Below, piece after piece: positions 54,982 to 63,976 of a DNA stretch of 64,000 bases. The position numbers and the translations under genes are program-made. The notes beneath the pieces are model-generated. The model saw only the letters and a program-made list of their open reading frames with translations, was not told where the DNA came from and ran no database searches. The DNA comes from Streptacidiphilus pinicola (GTDB lineage: Bacteria > Actinomycetota > Actinomycetes > Streptomycetales > Streptomycetaceae): the NCBI RefSeq assembly GCF_003258295.1, contig NZ_QKYN01000067.1, forward strand, positions 32,231-96,230, given 5' to 3'. How positions within the stretch are numbered: the stretch's first letter is position 1; each line of letters starts with the position of its first letter.

Positions 54982-56489
54982 GCGGGTGCCTCCGTGCTCG
55001 CTGTCAGCGGCTGCGTGCCCGCAGCGGCTGTCATGATCCGTTCCTTGCTGAACTGCTCACGCCGCAGGTCGGCGACGATCCGCCCGTGGGCCATGACGAC
55101 GATCCGGTGGCAGATCCACAGCAGCTCCTCCAGCTCGGAGGAGGCCGCGAGGACGGCCAGGCCGTTCTGGGCCGCGGTGTCGATGAGCTGGTAGATCTCC
55201 GCCTTCGCGCCGACGTCGACGCCGCGGGTGGGCTCGTCGAGCAGCAGCAGGTCCGGCCGGGCGTGCAGCCAGCGGCCGAAGACGACCTTCTGCTGGTTGC
55301 CGCCGGACAGGGAGCCGATCGGCTGCTCCTGCGAGTGCAGCCGCACGCCGAGGTCCTTGACGATCTTCGCCGAGCGCTCCCGGTCGCCGCCGGGGGTGAG
55401 CACGCCGCGCCAGGAGTCCCGCCGGAGCGTGGCCAGGGTCGCGTTCCAGCGGACCGGGTGCTGCAGGAGCAGCGACTGCTCCTTGCGGTCCTCCGGCACC
55501 AGGCCGATGCCGGCGGCGACCGCGTCGGCGGGGTGGCGCGGGTGGAACGGCCTGCCGCCCAGCTCGACCTCGCCGCCGGTGCGCGGCTGCGCGCCCATGA
55601 TGGTGTGGAGCAGCCGGCTGCGGCCGGAGCCCATCAGCCCGGCGACGCCGACGATCTCCCCGGCACGCAGCTCCAGGTCCACCGGGCCGAGGCCCTCGGC
55701 GGTGAGCCCGGACGCCTTGAGGACCGTGCGGGCCTCCACCGACGCGGGGGGCGCGATGTCACCGCGGGCCAGCTCGCTGCCGACCATCTCGCGGATCATG
55801 CGCTCCTCGGAGGCCTCCTCGGGACTGAGGTCGGCCACCAGCCGGCCGCTGCGCAGGACGACGACGCGGTCGGCGATGTCGCGGACCTCGTCGAGGCGGT
55901 GCCCGATGAACAGGACCGCTCCCCCGGCGGCGGTGTGCCGGCGGGCGAGGTCGAGGACCTTCTCGGCCTCCACCGGGCCCAGCGAGGAGGTGGGTTCGTC
56001 GAGGATCAGGACCAGCGGCTTGTTGCCCCAGGCCTTCGCGATCTCGATCATCTGACGCAGCGGCACCGGGAGCTGCTCGACGGGGCGGTCGACGTCGACG
56101 CCGTCCACGCCGACGTCCGCGAGCAGGTCGCGTGCCTCCTGGCGGGTGCCCGCCCGGTCGAAGAGCGCGCGGCGCAGGGCGCCGGCGTTCGCGGTGGCGC
56201 GGGTGTGGCGGCCCAGCAGCAGGTTCTCCGCGACGCTGAGCCGTCCCACGAGCGGGAACTCCTGCGCCACCATGCTGACGCCGAGGCTCTTGGCGTGGTC
56301 GGCGCGGCCCGGTTGGAGGGGCCGGCCGGCGATCAGGATCTCCCCGACCACACAGGTGATCTGACCACGCTTCAGCTCGAGCTCGGGGATGTCCAGCACG
56401 GTGACCGGGCCGTAGCTCTTCTTCACCGCGCGCAGCACGGCGGCGGCCTCGGCCTGGCCGGCGCGAGCGGGTTGAGCGTTGGTGGTCAC
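54978..56489 (-). CDS. Sugar ABC transporter ATPase, duplicated domain, P-loop of domain 1 deleted
   Basis: A 503-residue AraG/RbsA-type ATPase with two ABC domains. Domain 1 should contain GENGAGKST after CVVGE, but here CVVGE is followed at once by ILIAGRPLQP. About 25 residues, with the Walker A, are missing in frame. The Q-loop MVAQEFPLVGRLSV, a degenerate signature (LPVPLRQMIEIAKAWG), Walker B LVLILDEPTSSLG and the switch FIGHRLDEV remain. Domain 2 has the usual degenerate P-loop GLMGSGRSRLL and the signature LSGGNQQKVVFGRWL. With no proper P-loop in either domain, transport should be badly impaired unless the gap is an assembly error. Start GTG 56489, right after the binding-protein gene. 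Confidence 0.9.
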   Translation of the reverse strand: MTTNAQPARAGQAEAAAVLRAVKKSYGPVTVLDIPELELKRGQITCVVGEILIAGRPLQPGRADHAKSLGVSMVAQEFPLVGRLSVAENLLLGRHTRATANAGALRRALFDRAGTRQEARDLLADVGVDGVDVDRPVEQLPVPLRQMIEIAKAWGNKPLVLILDEPTSSLGPVEAEKVLDLARRHTAAGGAVLFIGHRLDEVRDIADRVVVLRSGRLVADLSPEEASEERMIREMVGSELARGDIAPPASVEARTVLKASGLTAEGLGPVDLELRAGEIVGVAGLMGSGRSRLLHTIMGAQPRTGGEVELGGRPFHPRHPADAVAAGIGLVPEDRKEQSLLLQHPVRWNATLATLRRDSWRGVLTPGGDRERSAKIVKDLGVRLHSQEQPIGSLSGGNQQKVVFGRWLHARPDLLLLDEPTRGVDVGAKAEIYQLIDTAAQNGLAVLAASSELEELLWICHRIVVMAHGRIVADLRREQFSKERIMTAAAGTQPLTASTEAPA

Positions 56490-56493
56490 CTGG

Positions 56494-57654
56494 TCACCCC
56501 GTGATGCCGAGCTGGGTCTGCTTGGCCTGGTAGTCCGAGAGGTTCGCCTGGGTGACCACGCCGACGCCGGAGCTGAGCGTGGATCCGTCGGACTCCAGGT
56601 AGGGCTTGACCAGGTTCAGCGTCGCGTCCTTGCCGAGCACCTTGAGGGCGGCGAGCAGGTAGGCGCCGGTGTAGCCCTGCTGGTAGGGCTCCTGCACGAC
56701 GGTGGCCTGGATGACGCCCTGCTGGATGAACTTCAGCGTCTGCGCGTCGGAGTCGTCGGAGATGACCTTGACCTGGCCGGTCTTGCCCGCGGACTGGACG
56801 GCCTGGGCGGCGGAGGGGCCGTCGTAGGAGTAGACGCCGTACAGGCCGGTGACGTTGGGGTCGGTCTGGATCGCGGTCTCGGCGTTGGACAGCGCCTTGG
56901 AGGCGTCCATGTTGTCGCTGAGCTTGTTGACGACCTTGATGCCGGTGCCCTTGAGCGCGTCCTCGAAGCCCTGGATGCGCTGCACGGCGTTGGACGCGGT
57001 CAGCGAGCCGACCAGGACGACGACCTCGCCCTTGCCGCCGAGGGCGGCCTTCATGGCCTCGCCGGCCTTCTGGCCCGCCTCGTAGTTCGGCGTGCCGAGG
57101 TAGAGCGCGGCGCCGTCGTCGGCGGGCAGCGGCGAGTCGATCGCCAGCACGGGGATGCCGGCCGAGTTCGCCGACTGGATGGGCGCCTTGATGGCGGTCG
57201 GGTCGATGGCCGAGACCGAGAAGCCGGAGATGCTCTGGCCGCGCAGCGTCTGGATCATGGAGAGCTGCTGGTCCAGCCGCCCGTTGGCCGGGGCCTGGAA
57301 GGTGCCCTTGACGCCGAGGTCGGACAGGCCCTTGTTGAAGCCGACCTTGCCGGCGTTCCAGTAGTCGACGGCCACGTTGACGACCATCGCCAGGTCCAGC
57401 TTGCTCACGTCCTTGCCCTGCAGGGCCGACTTGAGCGCGGCGTCCAGCTTGGCCAGGTTGGTGTCGTTGAAGGTGATGTCCCCCTGGATCACCGGGGCCG
57501 CGGCGGCGGAGCCGGCGGACGAGCCGCTGGAGGCGGTGTCGCTGCTGCCAGCGCCCTGCTTGCTGCAGGCGGTCGCGGTCAGAGCCAGCGACGCGACGGC
57601 GGCGACGGCCGCCAGACGGACGACTCTCGAGCCGCGGGTGGTGCGAGCCCTCAT
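56494..57654 (-). CDS. Sugar ABC transporter substrate-binding lipoprotein
   Basis: A 386-residue extracellular binding protein of the ribose/arabinose (Peripla_BP_4) family. The lipoprotein signal ends LTATACSKQGAG. The two lobes show LAMVVNVAVDYWNAGKVGFN, GISGFSVSAIDPTAIKAP-like sequence at the sugar site (QSISGFSVSAIDPTAIKAPI), GIPVLAIDSPLP and LYGVYSYDGPSAAQAVQSAG. The start is ATG 57654 with AGAGGA upstream. It is the first gene of a five-gene operon, as usual for binding proteins. The operator TGTTATCGCTAACA 87 bases before it points to control by the LacI-type regulator next door. L-arabinose is the likely ligand. Confidence 0.93.
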   Translation of the reverse strand: MRARTTRGSRVVRLAAVAAVASLALTATACSKQGAGSSDTASSGSSAGSAAAAPVIQGDITFNDTNLAKLDAALKSALQGKDVSKLDLAMVVNVAVDYWNAGKVGFNKGLSDLGVKGTFQAPANGRLDQQLSMIQTLRGQSISGFSVSAIDPTAIKAPIQSANSAGIPVLAIDSPLPADDGAALYLGTPNYEAGQKAGEAMKAALGGKGEVVVLVGSLTASNAVQRIQGFEDALKGTGIKVVNKLSDNMDASKALSNAETAIQTDPNVTGLYGVYSYDGPSAAQAVQSAGKTGQVKVISDDSDAQTLKFIQQGVIQATVVQEPYQQGYTGAYLLAALKVLGKDATLNLVKPYLESDGSTLSSGVGVVTQANLSDYQAKQTQLGITG

Positions 57655-57740
57655 GGTGGTTCCTCTCGATCCTTGCCAATGGGTGGGTTTGGGGTGCAAA
57701 GAGGTGCGGTGAACGGGCGCGTCGTGATGTGGACACGACG

Positions 57741-57754
57741 TGTTATCGCTAACA
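57741..57754. promoter_or_regulatory. Arabinose-regulon operator before the transporter operon
   Basis: TGTTATCGCTAACA is a near-perfect dyad (one mismatched pair) of the same type as the sites at 59003, 63169 and 63279. It is 87 bases upstream of the binding-protein gene. Confidence 0.8.
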
Positions 57755-57838
57755 ATCAAGGGGTGAACGGTGTGGAACGCTGTGGGGCGGACTCCGGGAC
57801 GAGCGCGGTCGGCCGACGGCGGACGGGGTGGCGCCCCG

Positions 57839-58891
57839 TCAGGAGCGGGGCCGCCCACTGCTGGCCCGCAGGACCAGCTCCGGGGCGACGATCGCCGCCC
57901 GATGGCCGGCGCCGGACGCCTCGCGGCCACCGGGCGCCGCCGGAGCCTCGACGCGCTGGAGCAGCAGCTCCAACCCGCGACGCCCCAGCTGCGCGAAGTC
58001 CTGCCGCACAGTGGTCAGCGGCGGAGTCAGGTAGGCGGCCTCGGGGATGTCGTCGAAGCCGACCACGCTGACCTCCTCCGGAACCCGCCGGCCGGCCTCG
58101 TGCAGCGCCCGCAGGACGCCGAGCGCCATGTGGTCGTTCGCACAGAACACCGCGGTGACCGACTCGTCCCGGGCCAGGCGCTGCCCGGCCTCGTAGCCGG
58201 ACCGCGCCGACCAGTCCCCGCGCAGGCTCGGGACGACCTCGCGGCCCTGGTCCGTGAGGACCCCGCGCCAACCCGCCTCGCGGGCGTTCGCGTCGAGCCA
58301 GTCCGCCGGGCCCGACACGTGGTGCACGGTCCGGTGGCCGAGGTCGAGCAGGTAGCGGACCGCGGCCTCCGCGCCCGCCTGGTTGTCGACCCCGGCGCCG
58401 GACAGCGCGCCCGGATCGGTCGGGCCGACGGCCACCATCGGGACGGTGCCCACGTGCTGGGCCAGGGCGGCGACGGTGGACGCCTTGGAGGCGATGACCG
58501 CGATCCCCTCGACGGCCTGGTCCCGCAGCCGGTCCACCGCCTCGCGCACGGAGCGGACGTCCTGGTAGCGCAGGCTGGCGATGCTGATGAAGTAGCCGGC
58601 GCTGCGTGCGGCCTGCTCGATGCTGTAGAGCATCTGCGAGGGCCCGTACAGGGTGCTGTCGAAGCTGATCACCCCGAGGGTCTGCGACCGGCGGGTCACC
58701 AGGCTCCGGGCGGCGGTGTTCGGACGGTAGTCCAGCTCCCGGATCGCGGCGAGCACCTTCTCACGGGTCTCCCGGCGCACGTTCGGCCGGTCGTTGAGGA
58801 CTCGGGAGACGGTCTGGTGGGAGACACCGGCCAGGCGCGCGACGTCCGCCATGACGGGCAGTGCGCCGGTGGCGGGCTTGGCAGTCGGCAT
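57839..58891 (-). CDS. LacI-family repressor of the arabinose regulon (AraR-like)
   Basis: A 350-residue LacI/GalR regulator. The helix-turn-helix is MADVARLAGVSHQTVSRVLN and DRPNVRRETREKVLAAIREL; the hinge helix follows as YRPNTAARSLVTRRSQTLGV. The sensor domain ends AAYLTPPLTTVRQDFAQLGR. Such proteins bind palindromes around a central CG, and four like TTGTTAGCGCTAACAA exist in this locus. The ATG 58891 has AGGAG 8 bases upstream. One operator lies 112 bases before the gene, so it is probably autoregulated. L-arabinose or a phosphorylated intermediate is the likely inducer, by context only. Confidence 0.9.
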   Translation of the reverse strand: MPTAKPATGALPVMADVARLAGVSHQTVSRVLNDRPNVRRETREKVLAAIRELDYRPNTAARSLVTRRSQTLGVISFDSTLYGPSQMLYSIEQAARSAGYFISIASLRYQDVRSVREAVDRLRDQAVEGIAVIASKASTVAALAQHVGTVPMVAVGPTDPGALSGAGVDNQAGAEAAVRYLLDLGHRTVHHVSGPADWLDANAREAGWRGVLTDQGREVVPSLRGDWSARSGYEAGQRLARDESVTAVFCANDHMALGVLRALHEAGRRVPEEVSVVGFDDIPEAAYLTPPLTTVRQDFAQLGRRGLELLLQRVEAPAAPGGREASGAGHRAAIVAPELVLRASSGRPRS

Positions 58892-59002
58892 GGGTGGCTC
58901 CTGGGCTCTGAGTCGTGCGGATGGAATACTGGGGGTGTGAACGTCGACGCCGGTCCGGCCCTGGACCTACCCCGGACCCCCATCCTGCTCTGTGGCACCT
59001 GA

Positions 59003-59018
59003 TTGTTTGCGCTCACAA
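59003..59018. promoter_or_regulatory. Arabinose-regulon operator before the lacI-type gene
   Basis: TTGTTTGCGCTCACAA is a dyad with two mismatched pairs, of the same type as the others. It lies between the end of araA and the regulator gene, so it should mediate autoregulation. Confidence 0.65.
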
Positions 59019-59084
59019 CACAGGTCGTCAATGGGTCGGGCAGGTCACGTTTGGGTTTCCTGACCGCGTGCGGCGCCCGAGGTC

Positions 59085-60599
59085 TCACAACCCCTGGGCG
59101 AGGCGATGGTAAGCCGCGTTCCAGCGCAGCTCGCGCGTGAACTGGCGGACGGTGGTGCCGGCGTCGATGAGGGCCAGCTCGGTGCCGGTCATCTCCGCGA
59201 AATCGTGCAGCTCGGCCGTCCCCACCGCGCTCGAGAGCACGGTGTGGTGCGGGCCGCCGGCCGTCAGCCACGCCTCGGCCGAGGACGCCAGGTCCGGCCG
59301 CGGCGCCCAGACCGCCCGGGCGACGGGCAGCGCCGGCAGCGGGTGCGGCGGCTCCACCACGTCGATCTCGTTGGCGACCAGCCGGAACCTGTCCCCGACG
59401 TCGGCCAGACCGACGACGACGGCGGGGCCCGGGGCGGCGTCGAAGACCAGCCGGACCGGGTCCTCGCGGCCGCCGATCCCCAGCGGATGGATCTCACAGC
59501 TGGGCGCGGCCGCGGCGATGCTCGGGCAGACCTCCAGCATGTGCGCGCCGAGCACGAGTTGTCGCCCCTGCTCGAGGTTGTAGGTGTAGTCCTCCATGAA
59601 CGAGGTGCCGCCGGGGCGTCCACGTCCCATCGCCTTGAGGGTGCGCAGCAGCGCCGAGGTCTTCCAGTCGCCCTCGCCGCCGAATCCGTAGCCGTCGGCC
59701 ATCAGCCGCTGCACCGCCAGGCCCGGCAGCTGTCGCAGCCCGCCGAGGTCCTCGAAGTTGGTGGTGAAGGCGCCGAATCCGCCCCCGACGAGGAACGCCC
59801 GCAGCCCCGCCTCGATCCGGGCCGCATAGCGCAGCGAGTCGTGCCGCTCGCCGCCGACGGCCAGTTCCGGTGCCAGCCGGTACTCGTCCGCGTAGGTCTT
59901 GACCAGGTCGGTGACCTCGCCCTCGGAGACCGCGTCCACAGCCTCGACCAGGTCGTTGACACCGTAGGTGTTGACCGAGACCCCGAAGCGCAGCTGGGCC
60001 TCGACCTTGTCGCCCTCGGTGACGGCGACGTCGCGCATGTTGTCGCCGAAGCGGGCGAGCTTCAGCGACCGCAGCTCGGCCCGGCCGGTCGCGGCCCGGG
60101 CCCAGGCCCCGATCCGCAGCGCCACGCTCGGGTCGCTCGCGTGCCCGACCACGGTCTTGCGGGGCACGCCCAGGCGGGACTGGATATAGCCGAACTCACG
60201 GTCGCCGTGGGCGGCCTGGTTCAGGTTCATGAAGTCCATGTCGATGCTGGACCAGGGGATCTCCAGATGCGCCTGGGTGTGCAGGTGCAGCAGCGGCTTG
60301 TCCAGGGCGTCGAGGCCGGAGATCCACATCTTGGCGGGCGAGAAGGTGTGCATCCAGGCGATCACCCCGACGCAGGCGTCGTCCGCGTTGGCCTCCAGCA
60401 TCACCCGGCGGATGGCGGCCGCGTCGGTCAGCACCGGCTTCCAGACCACCACGGCCGACAGCTCACCGCTGTGCTCCAGGGCCTGGGCGATCGCTTGGGA
60501 CTGCTCCGCGACCTGCCGCAGCGTGTCCTCTCCGTACAGGTGCTGGCTCCCGGTCAGGAACCAGATCCGGTGGGAGGGAGCGGGGGCGGATGTGGTCAT
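59085..60599 (-). CDS. araA: L-arabinose isomerase
   Basis: A 504-residue cytoplasmic enzyme that converts L-arabinose to L-ribulose, with a divalent metal such as Mn2+. Typical blocks: [20 protein letters not shown] at the start, [55 protein letters not shown], the catalytic Glu in [19 protein letters not shown] and the metal His in [20 protein letters not shown]. Length is normal. The ATG at 60599 overlaps the araD stop by four bases. It is third in the araBDA operon. Confidence 0.97.
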   Translation of the reverse strand: MTTSAPAPSHRIWFLTGSQHLYGEDTLRQVAEQSQAIAQALEHSGELSAVVVWKPVLTDAAAIRRVMLEANADDACVGVIAWMHTFSPAKMWISGLDALDKPLLHLHTQAHLEIPWSSIDMDFMNLNQAAHGDREFGYIQSRLGVPRKTVVGHASDPSVALRIGAWARAATGRAELRSLKLARFGDNMRDVAVTEGDKVEAQLRFGVSVNTYGVNDLVEAVDAVSEGEVTDLVKTYADEYRLAPELAVGGERHDSLRYAARIEAGLRAFLVGGGFGAFTTNFEDLGGLRQLPGLAVQRLMADGYGFGGEGDWKTSALLRTLKAMGRGRPGGTSFMEDYTYNLEQGRQLVLGAHMLEVCPSIAAAAPSCEIHPLGIGGREDPVRLVFDAAPGPAVVVGLADVGDRFRLVANEIDVVEPPHPLPALPVARAVWAPRPDLASSAEAWLTAGGPHHTVLSSAVGTAELHDFAEMTGTELALIDAGTTVRQFTRELRWNAAYHRLAQGL

Positions 60600-61291
60600 G
60601 CGGTGGCTCCGTTGTGCTCGTCGGGGTGCTGTCCGTAGACGTTCTGGTAGCGGTCGTAGAGCTTGTCGATGTCGGTCTGGCCCAGGCGGGCGACCGGTCC
60701 GAGCTGGCGCGCCAGGTGCACGGTGCGGGCGACGTCCTCGCACATCACCGCGGCCTTGACGGCGGCCTTCGCGTCCTTGCCGATGGTGAAGACGCCGTGC
60801 TGGCGCATGAGCACCGCCGGCGAGCGGTGGCCCTTGAGGGTCGCGACGATGCCCTCGCCGATCGAGTGGTCGCCGATACGGGCGAAGGGCCCGACCGGGA
60901 TGTCGTCGCCGAACTCGTCGCCCATCGCGGTGATGGCACACGGGATCGGCTCTCCGACGGCGGCCCAGGCGGTCGCGTAGGGCGAGTGCGTGTGCACCAC
61001 TCCCCCGACCTCGGGCAGGTGCCGGTACACGTAGGCGTGGGCGGACGTGTCCGAGGAGGGGCTGCGGGTGCCGTCGACGACGTTGCCGTCGAGATCGGTC
61101 ACGATCATCGAGTCGGGGGTCAGGTCCTCGTAGGAGACGCCGCTCGGCTTGATGACCATCAGGTCGGCGCCCGGGACCCGGGCGGACACGTTGCCGCTGG
61201 TCCAGGCGACCAGACCCCAGCGGATCAGCTCCGCGTGGAGTGAGCAGAGCTCTTCCTTCAGGATGTCGAGATGTGGGGAGGCCAGGGTCAT
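60596..61291 (-). CDS. araD: L-ribulose-5-phosphate 4-epimerase
   Basis: A 231-residue class II aldolase-family enzyme that turns L-ribulose 5-phosphate into D-xylulose 5-phosphate, the link to the pentose phosphate pathway. [40 protein letters not shown] (zinc His pair) and [20 protein letters not shown] (third zinc His) are present. The ATG overlaps the araB stop (ATGA) and its own stop overlaps araA. Translational coupling across all three genes is clear. Confidence 0.96.
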   Translation of the reverse strand: MTLASPHLDILKEELCSLHAELIRWGLVAWTSGNVSARVPGADLMVIKPSGVSYEDLTPDSMIVTDLDGNVVDGTRSPSSDTSAHAYVYRHLPEVGGVVHTHSPYATAWAAVGEPIPCAITAMGDEFGDDIPVGPFARIGDHSIGEGIVATLKGHRSPAVLMRQHGVFTIGKDAKAAVKAAVMCEDVARTVHLARQLGPVARLGQTDIDKLYDRYQNVYGQHPDEHNGATA

Positions 61292-63117
61292 GCGGGGACA
61301 CCGTCCAGGTCGGCGCGGGAGGCGGGGAGGTCGGTCGTGGCGGGTGTGGCAGAGGTGGCAGGTGTACTGGGGTCGGCGTTGGCCGCCCGAGCGTTGGCCG
61401 TCCGAGCGTCGGCCGCCTGGGCGGTGCGAGCCTGGGCGCGCAGGGCGCGCAGGCGGTGCATCACGTTCGAGCCGCCGGCCAGGCGGTCACGCCCGAAGTG
61501 GTCGTGCAGCTCGCGGTACTCGGCGTAGAGCAGGTCGTAGTCCCGGGCCCGCTCGGGGTCGGGGAGGTAGACGTCGCGGCGGATCCGCCCCATGGCCGCG
61601 GAGGCCGAGTGGATGTCCGGGTAGGCCCCGGCGGCAACGGCCGCGTGGATCGCGGAGCCGAGCGCGCCGCCCTGCTCGGAGCCGATGACGTTGACCGGGC
61701 GTCGCAGCACGTCGGCGTAGATCTGCATGAGGAACGCGTTCTTGGGCAGGCCGCCGGCGACGGTGAAGTCGGTGACCGGGACGCCCGAGCGCTCGAAGGC
61801 GTCGACGATCACGCGCGTGCCGAACGCCGTCGCCTCCAGCAGGGCGCGGTAGACGTCCTCGGGGCTGGTGTCGAGCGTCAGCCCGACGATCAGGCCGGAG
61901 AGGTGGTGGTCCACCAAGGTGGAACGGTTGCCCGAGTGCCAGTCCAGCGCGATCAGCCCGTGTGCGCCGACCGGCTGGGCCTGGGCCTTCTCCGTCAGCA
62001 GTTCGTGGGCGCCGATGCCGCGCTCGTGCGCCTCGCGGGCGTACCCCTCGGGGAGGGCGGTGCGGACCGCCCAGGCGAAGATGTCGCCGACACCCGACTG
62101 ACCGGCCTCGTAGCCCCACAGGCCCGGCACCACGCCGTCCCTGACCGCACCGCACATGCCGGGCACGTCGGCCAGACGGTCGGAGTTCATGATGTGGCAG
62201 GTGCTGGTGCCCATGATCGCGAGCAGGTGACCCGGCTCCAGGGCCCGGGCGGCGGCGTTGGTGACGTGGGCGTCGACGTTCCCCACGCTGACCGGAATGC
62301 CCTCAATCAATCCGGTCCAGGCCGCCGCCCGGGGGCTCAGCCCCCCTGCCTTCCCGCCCAGCGGGGACAGAGGGAAGTCGATCTTCTCGGTGAAGTCGGC
62401 GAACCCAGGGTTCAGGGCCGCCAGGAAGTCACGGCCCGGGTAGCCGCTGCCGGGGAGCAGGTCGGGCTGGTGGATGCCCTTGTACCCGGCGGTGCACTGG
62501 TTGCGGCTCTCGACGCCCGTGAGCTCCCAGACGATCCAGTCGGCCGCCTCGATCCAGCGCTCCGCGGCGGCGTACAACTCCGGGTCCTCCTCCAGCAGTT
62601 GCAGCGCCTTCGCGTACTGCCACTCGCTGGAGATCCGCCCGCCGTAGCGGGCGAGCCACGCTTCGCCGCGCTGCTCCGCGAGCGCGTTGATCCGGTCCGC
62701 CTGGTCCTGGGCGGCGTGGTGCTTCCACAGCTTCGGGTAGGCGTGGGGCCGGTCCGCGTACTGCGGCAGCTCGCACAGCGGGGCGCCGGCGGCGGTGGCG
62801 GGGAGCACGGTGCACGCGGTGAAGTCCGTGCCCAGCGCGATCACCTGGTCCGCACTCACACCAGCTGCCGCCAGGGCGGCGGGCACGGCTTTACGCAGCA
62901 CGTCACGCCAGTCCTGCGGGACCTGCAGCGCCCAGTCGGGCGGCAGCAGCCGTCCGTCGGCCGGCAGGCTACGGTCCACCACGCCGTGGCGGTACTCGTG
63001 GACCGCGTCGCCGAGCTCCTCCCCGTCCCTGACCCGCACGACCACGGCACGGCCGGACAACGTCCCGAAGTCGATCCCGATGGCGACGGCCTCGTCGACC
63101 GGTATGTGCTCTGGCAC
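61288..63117 (-). CDS. araB: L-ribulokinase
   Basis: A 609-residue FGGY-family kinase that phosphorylates L-ribulose with [21 protein letters not shown] holds the first phosphate motif, [14 protein letters not shown] the substrate site, [15 protein letters not shown] is typical of ribulokinases, and [20 protein letters not shown] is the FGGY signature region. The start is GTG 63117 with AGGAG 7 bases upstream. The last 45 residues are an unusual Ala/Thr/Pro-rich tail, partly encoded by three 15-base tandem copies. It is first in araBDA; a perfect operator lies 52 bases upstream. Confidence 0.96.
   Translation of the reverse strand: MPEHIPVDEAVAIGIDFGTLSGRAVVVRVRDGEELGDAVHEYRHGVVDRSLPADGRLLPPDWALQVPQDWRDVLRKAVPAALAAAGVSADQVIALGTDFTACTVLPATAAGAPLCELPQYADRPHAYPKLWKHHAAQDQADRINALAEQRGEAWLARYGGRISSEWQYAKALQLLEEDPELYAAAERWIEAADWIVWELTGVESRNQCTAGYKGIHQPDLLPGSGYPGRDFLAALNPGFADFTEKIDFPLSPLGGKAGGLSPRAAAWTGLIEGIPVSVGNVDAHVTNAAARALEPGHLLAIMGTSTCHIMNSDRLADVPGMCGAVRDGVVPGLWGYEAGQSGVGDIFAWAVRTALPEGYAREAHERGIGAHELLTEKAQAQPVGAHGLIALDWHSGNRSTLVDHHLSGLIVGLTLDTSPEDVYRALLEATAFGTRVIVDAFERSGVPVTDFTVAGGLPKNAFLMQIYADVLRRPVNVIGSEQGGALGSAIHAAVAAGAYPDIHSASAAMGRIRRDVYLPDPERARDYDLLYAEYRELHDHFGRDRLAGGSNVMHRLRALRAQARTAQAADARTANARAANADPSTPATSATPATTDLPASRADLDGVPA
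61376..61420. repeat. Three tandem 15-base repeats within the 3' end of araB
   Basis: GCGTTGGCCGCCCGA, GCGTTGGCCGTCCGA and GCGTCGGCCGCCTGG follow each other without a gap. In frame they add five residues each (Ala/Arg/Asn-type) to a tail outside the kinase fold. Slippage could change its length. Confidence 0.75.
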
Positions 63118-63168
63118 CCGTGCTCCTGGGTCTGCTGGCGGCCTGGGCGGCCTGGTTGGTTCTCGCCT

Positions 63169-63184
63169 TTGTTAGCGCTAACAA
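63169..63184. promoter_or_regulatory. Arabinose-regulon operator before araB (perfect palindrome)
   Basis: TTGTTAGCGCTAACAA is a perfect 16-base dyad, 52 bases upstream of the araB start. It is the best copy of the operator and serves as the reference for the other three. Confidence 0.88.
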
Positions 63185-63278
63185 TCTGTGCAGTCGAGCG
63201 ACACTGACCACGGGCCAGATCACCTTCCCAGCAGCAGTTGCTGGGGCGGCGAGGCTCAGTGGAGAGGGTCGAGATGAG

Positions 63279-63294
63279 TGTGAGCGCTAACACA
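63279..63294. promoter_or_regulatory. Second operator in the araB/lipoprotein region
   Basis: TGTGAGCGCTAACACA keeps the AGCGCT core and has one mismatched pair. It is 95 bases from the araB-proximal site, which is about nine helical turns, and also upstream of the divergent lipoprotein gene. DNA looping or control of that gene is possible. Confidence 0.7.
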
Positions 63295-63418
63295 AGTGCC
63301 GTCAACCTCTCCGGACGGATTAACTCCCCAGGCCGACGCACCCATCGTCCTGGCTGCCTCCCCGAGCGAGCGGAACCCCCGGCGTCCGGGCCACGTCACA
63401 CCGGAGAAGGAGGCTGCA

Positions 63419-63976
63419 ATGAGAGGCAAGAGCCGGGTGATCGCGACACTGCTCATCGCCACCGTGGCACCGCTGGCCGCCTGCGGCGGCGGGAGCGGCC
63501 ATCGCACCGCTGCGCCGCGGAGCACCGTGACGATGGACACGAGCTGGGCCGAGTCATATCACGCCCTCAGTCCGCTGAAGGCCCACTCCGAACTGGCCGT
63601 CGAGGGGACGATCACTGGCGTGCAGTCGACGGCCACCACCGACGACGGGATCCCCTTCACCGACTTCGCTTTCACCGTCAGTACCATCCTGTTCGACCCC
63701 GGGCATCGGGGCTCTGTCGGCAGGACGATCACCCTCCACCAGACCGGCGGCACCGTGAACGGCCGGCAGTGGCAGGCCGCTGACGACGCGGCGTTCCGTG
63801 TCGGAGAGCAGCTCGTGCTGTTTCTGCGCGAGCCCCGGCCGGGCTTGTTCATGGTGGTCGGGGGCCCAACAGGACGGTTCGAGATCAGCAACGGAACGCT
63901 CACGCCTGCGGCGAACGACGGCGTGCGGTTCGCGGGCAGCGCCCGGGCATTTGCTGCCGCGGTCAGCAAGGCGTAG
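63419..63976 (+). CDS. Small lipoprotein of unknown function
   Basis: A 185-residue lipoprotein with signal peptide MRGKSRVIATLLIATVAPLA and lipidation Cys in LAACGGGSG (residue 22). The mature protein is beta-rich: HSELAVEGTITGVQSTATTD, FAFTVSTILFDPGHRGSVGR, TITLHQTGGTVNG and EQLVLFLREPRPGLFMVVGG. V-x-G-x-V early, then a L-x-Q-x-GG and a G-x-x-x-VLFL in that order, recall a small OB-like beta-barrel found in other actinobacterial lipoproteins, without a known function. AAGGAGG is 5 bases before the ATG. It is divergent to araB with two regulon operators in between, so it may respond to arabinose. Confidence 0.8.
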   Translation: MRGKSRVIATLLIATVAPLAACGGGSGHRTAAPRSTVTMDTSWAESYHALSPLKAHSELAVEGTITGVQSTATTDDGIPFTDFAFTVSTILFDPGHRGSVGRTITLHQTGGTVNGRQWQAADDAAFRVGEQLVLFLREPRPGLFMVVGGPTGRFEISNGTLTPAANDGVRFAGSARAFAAAVSKA

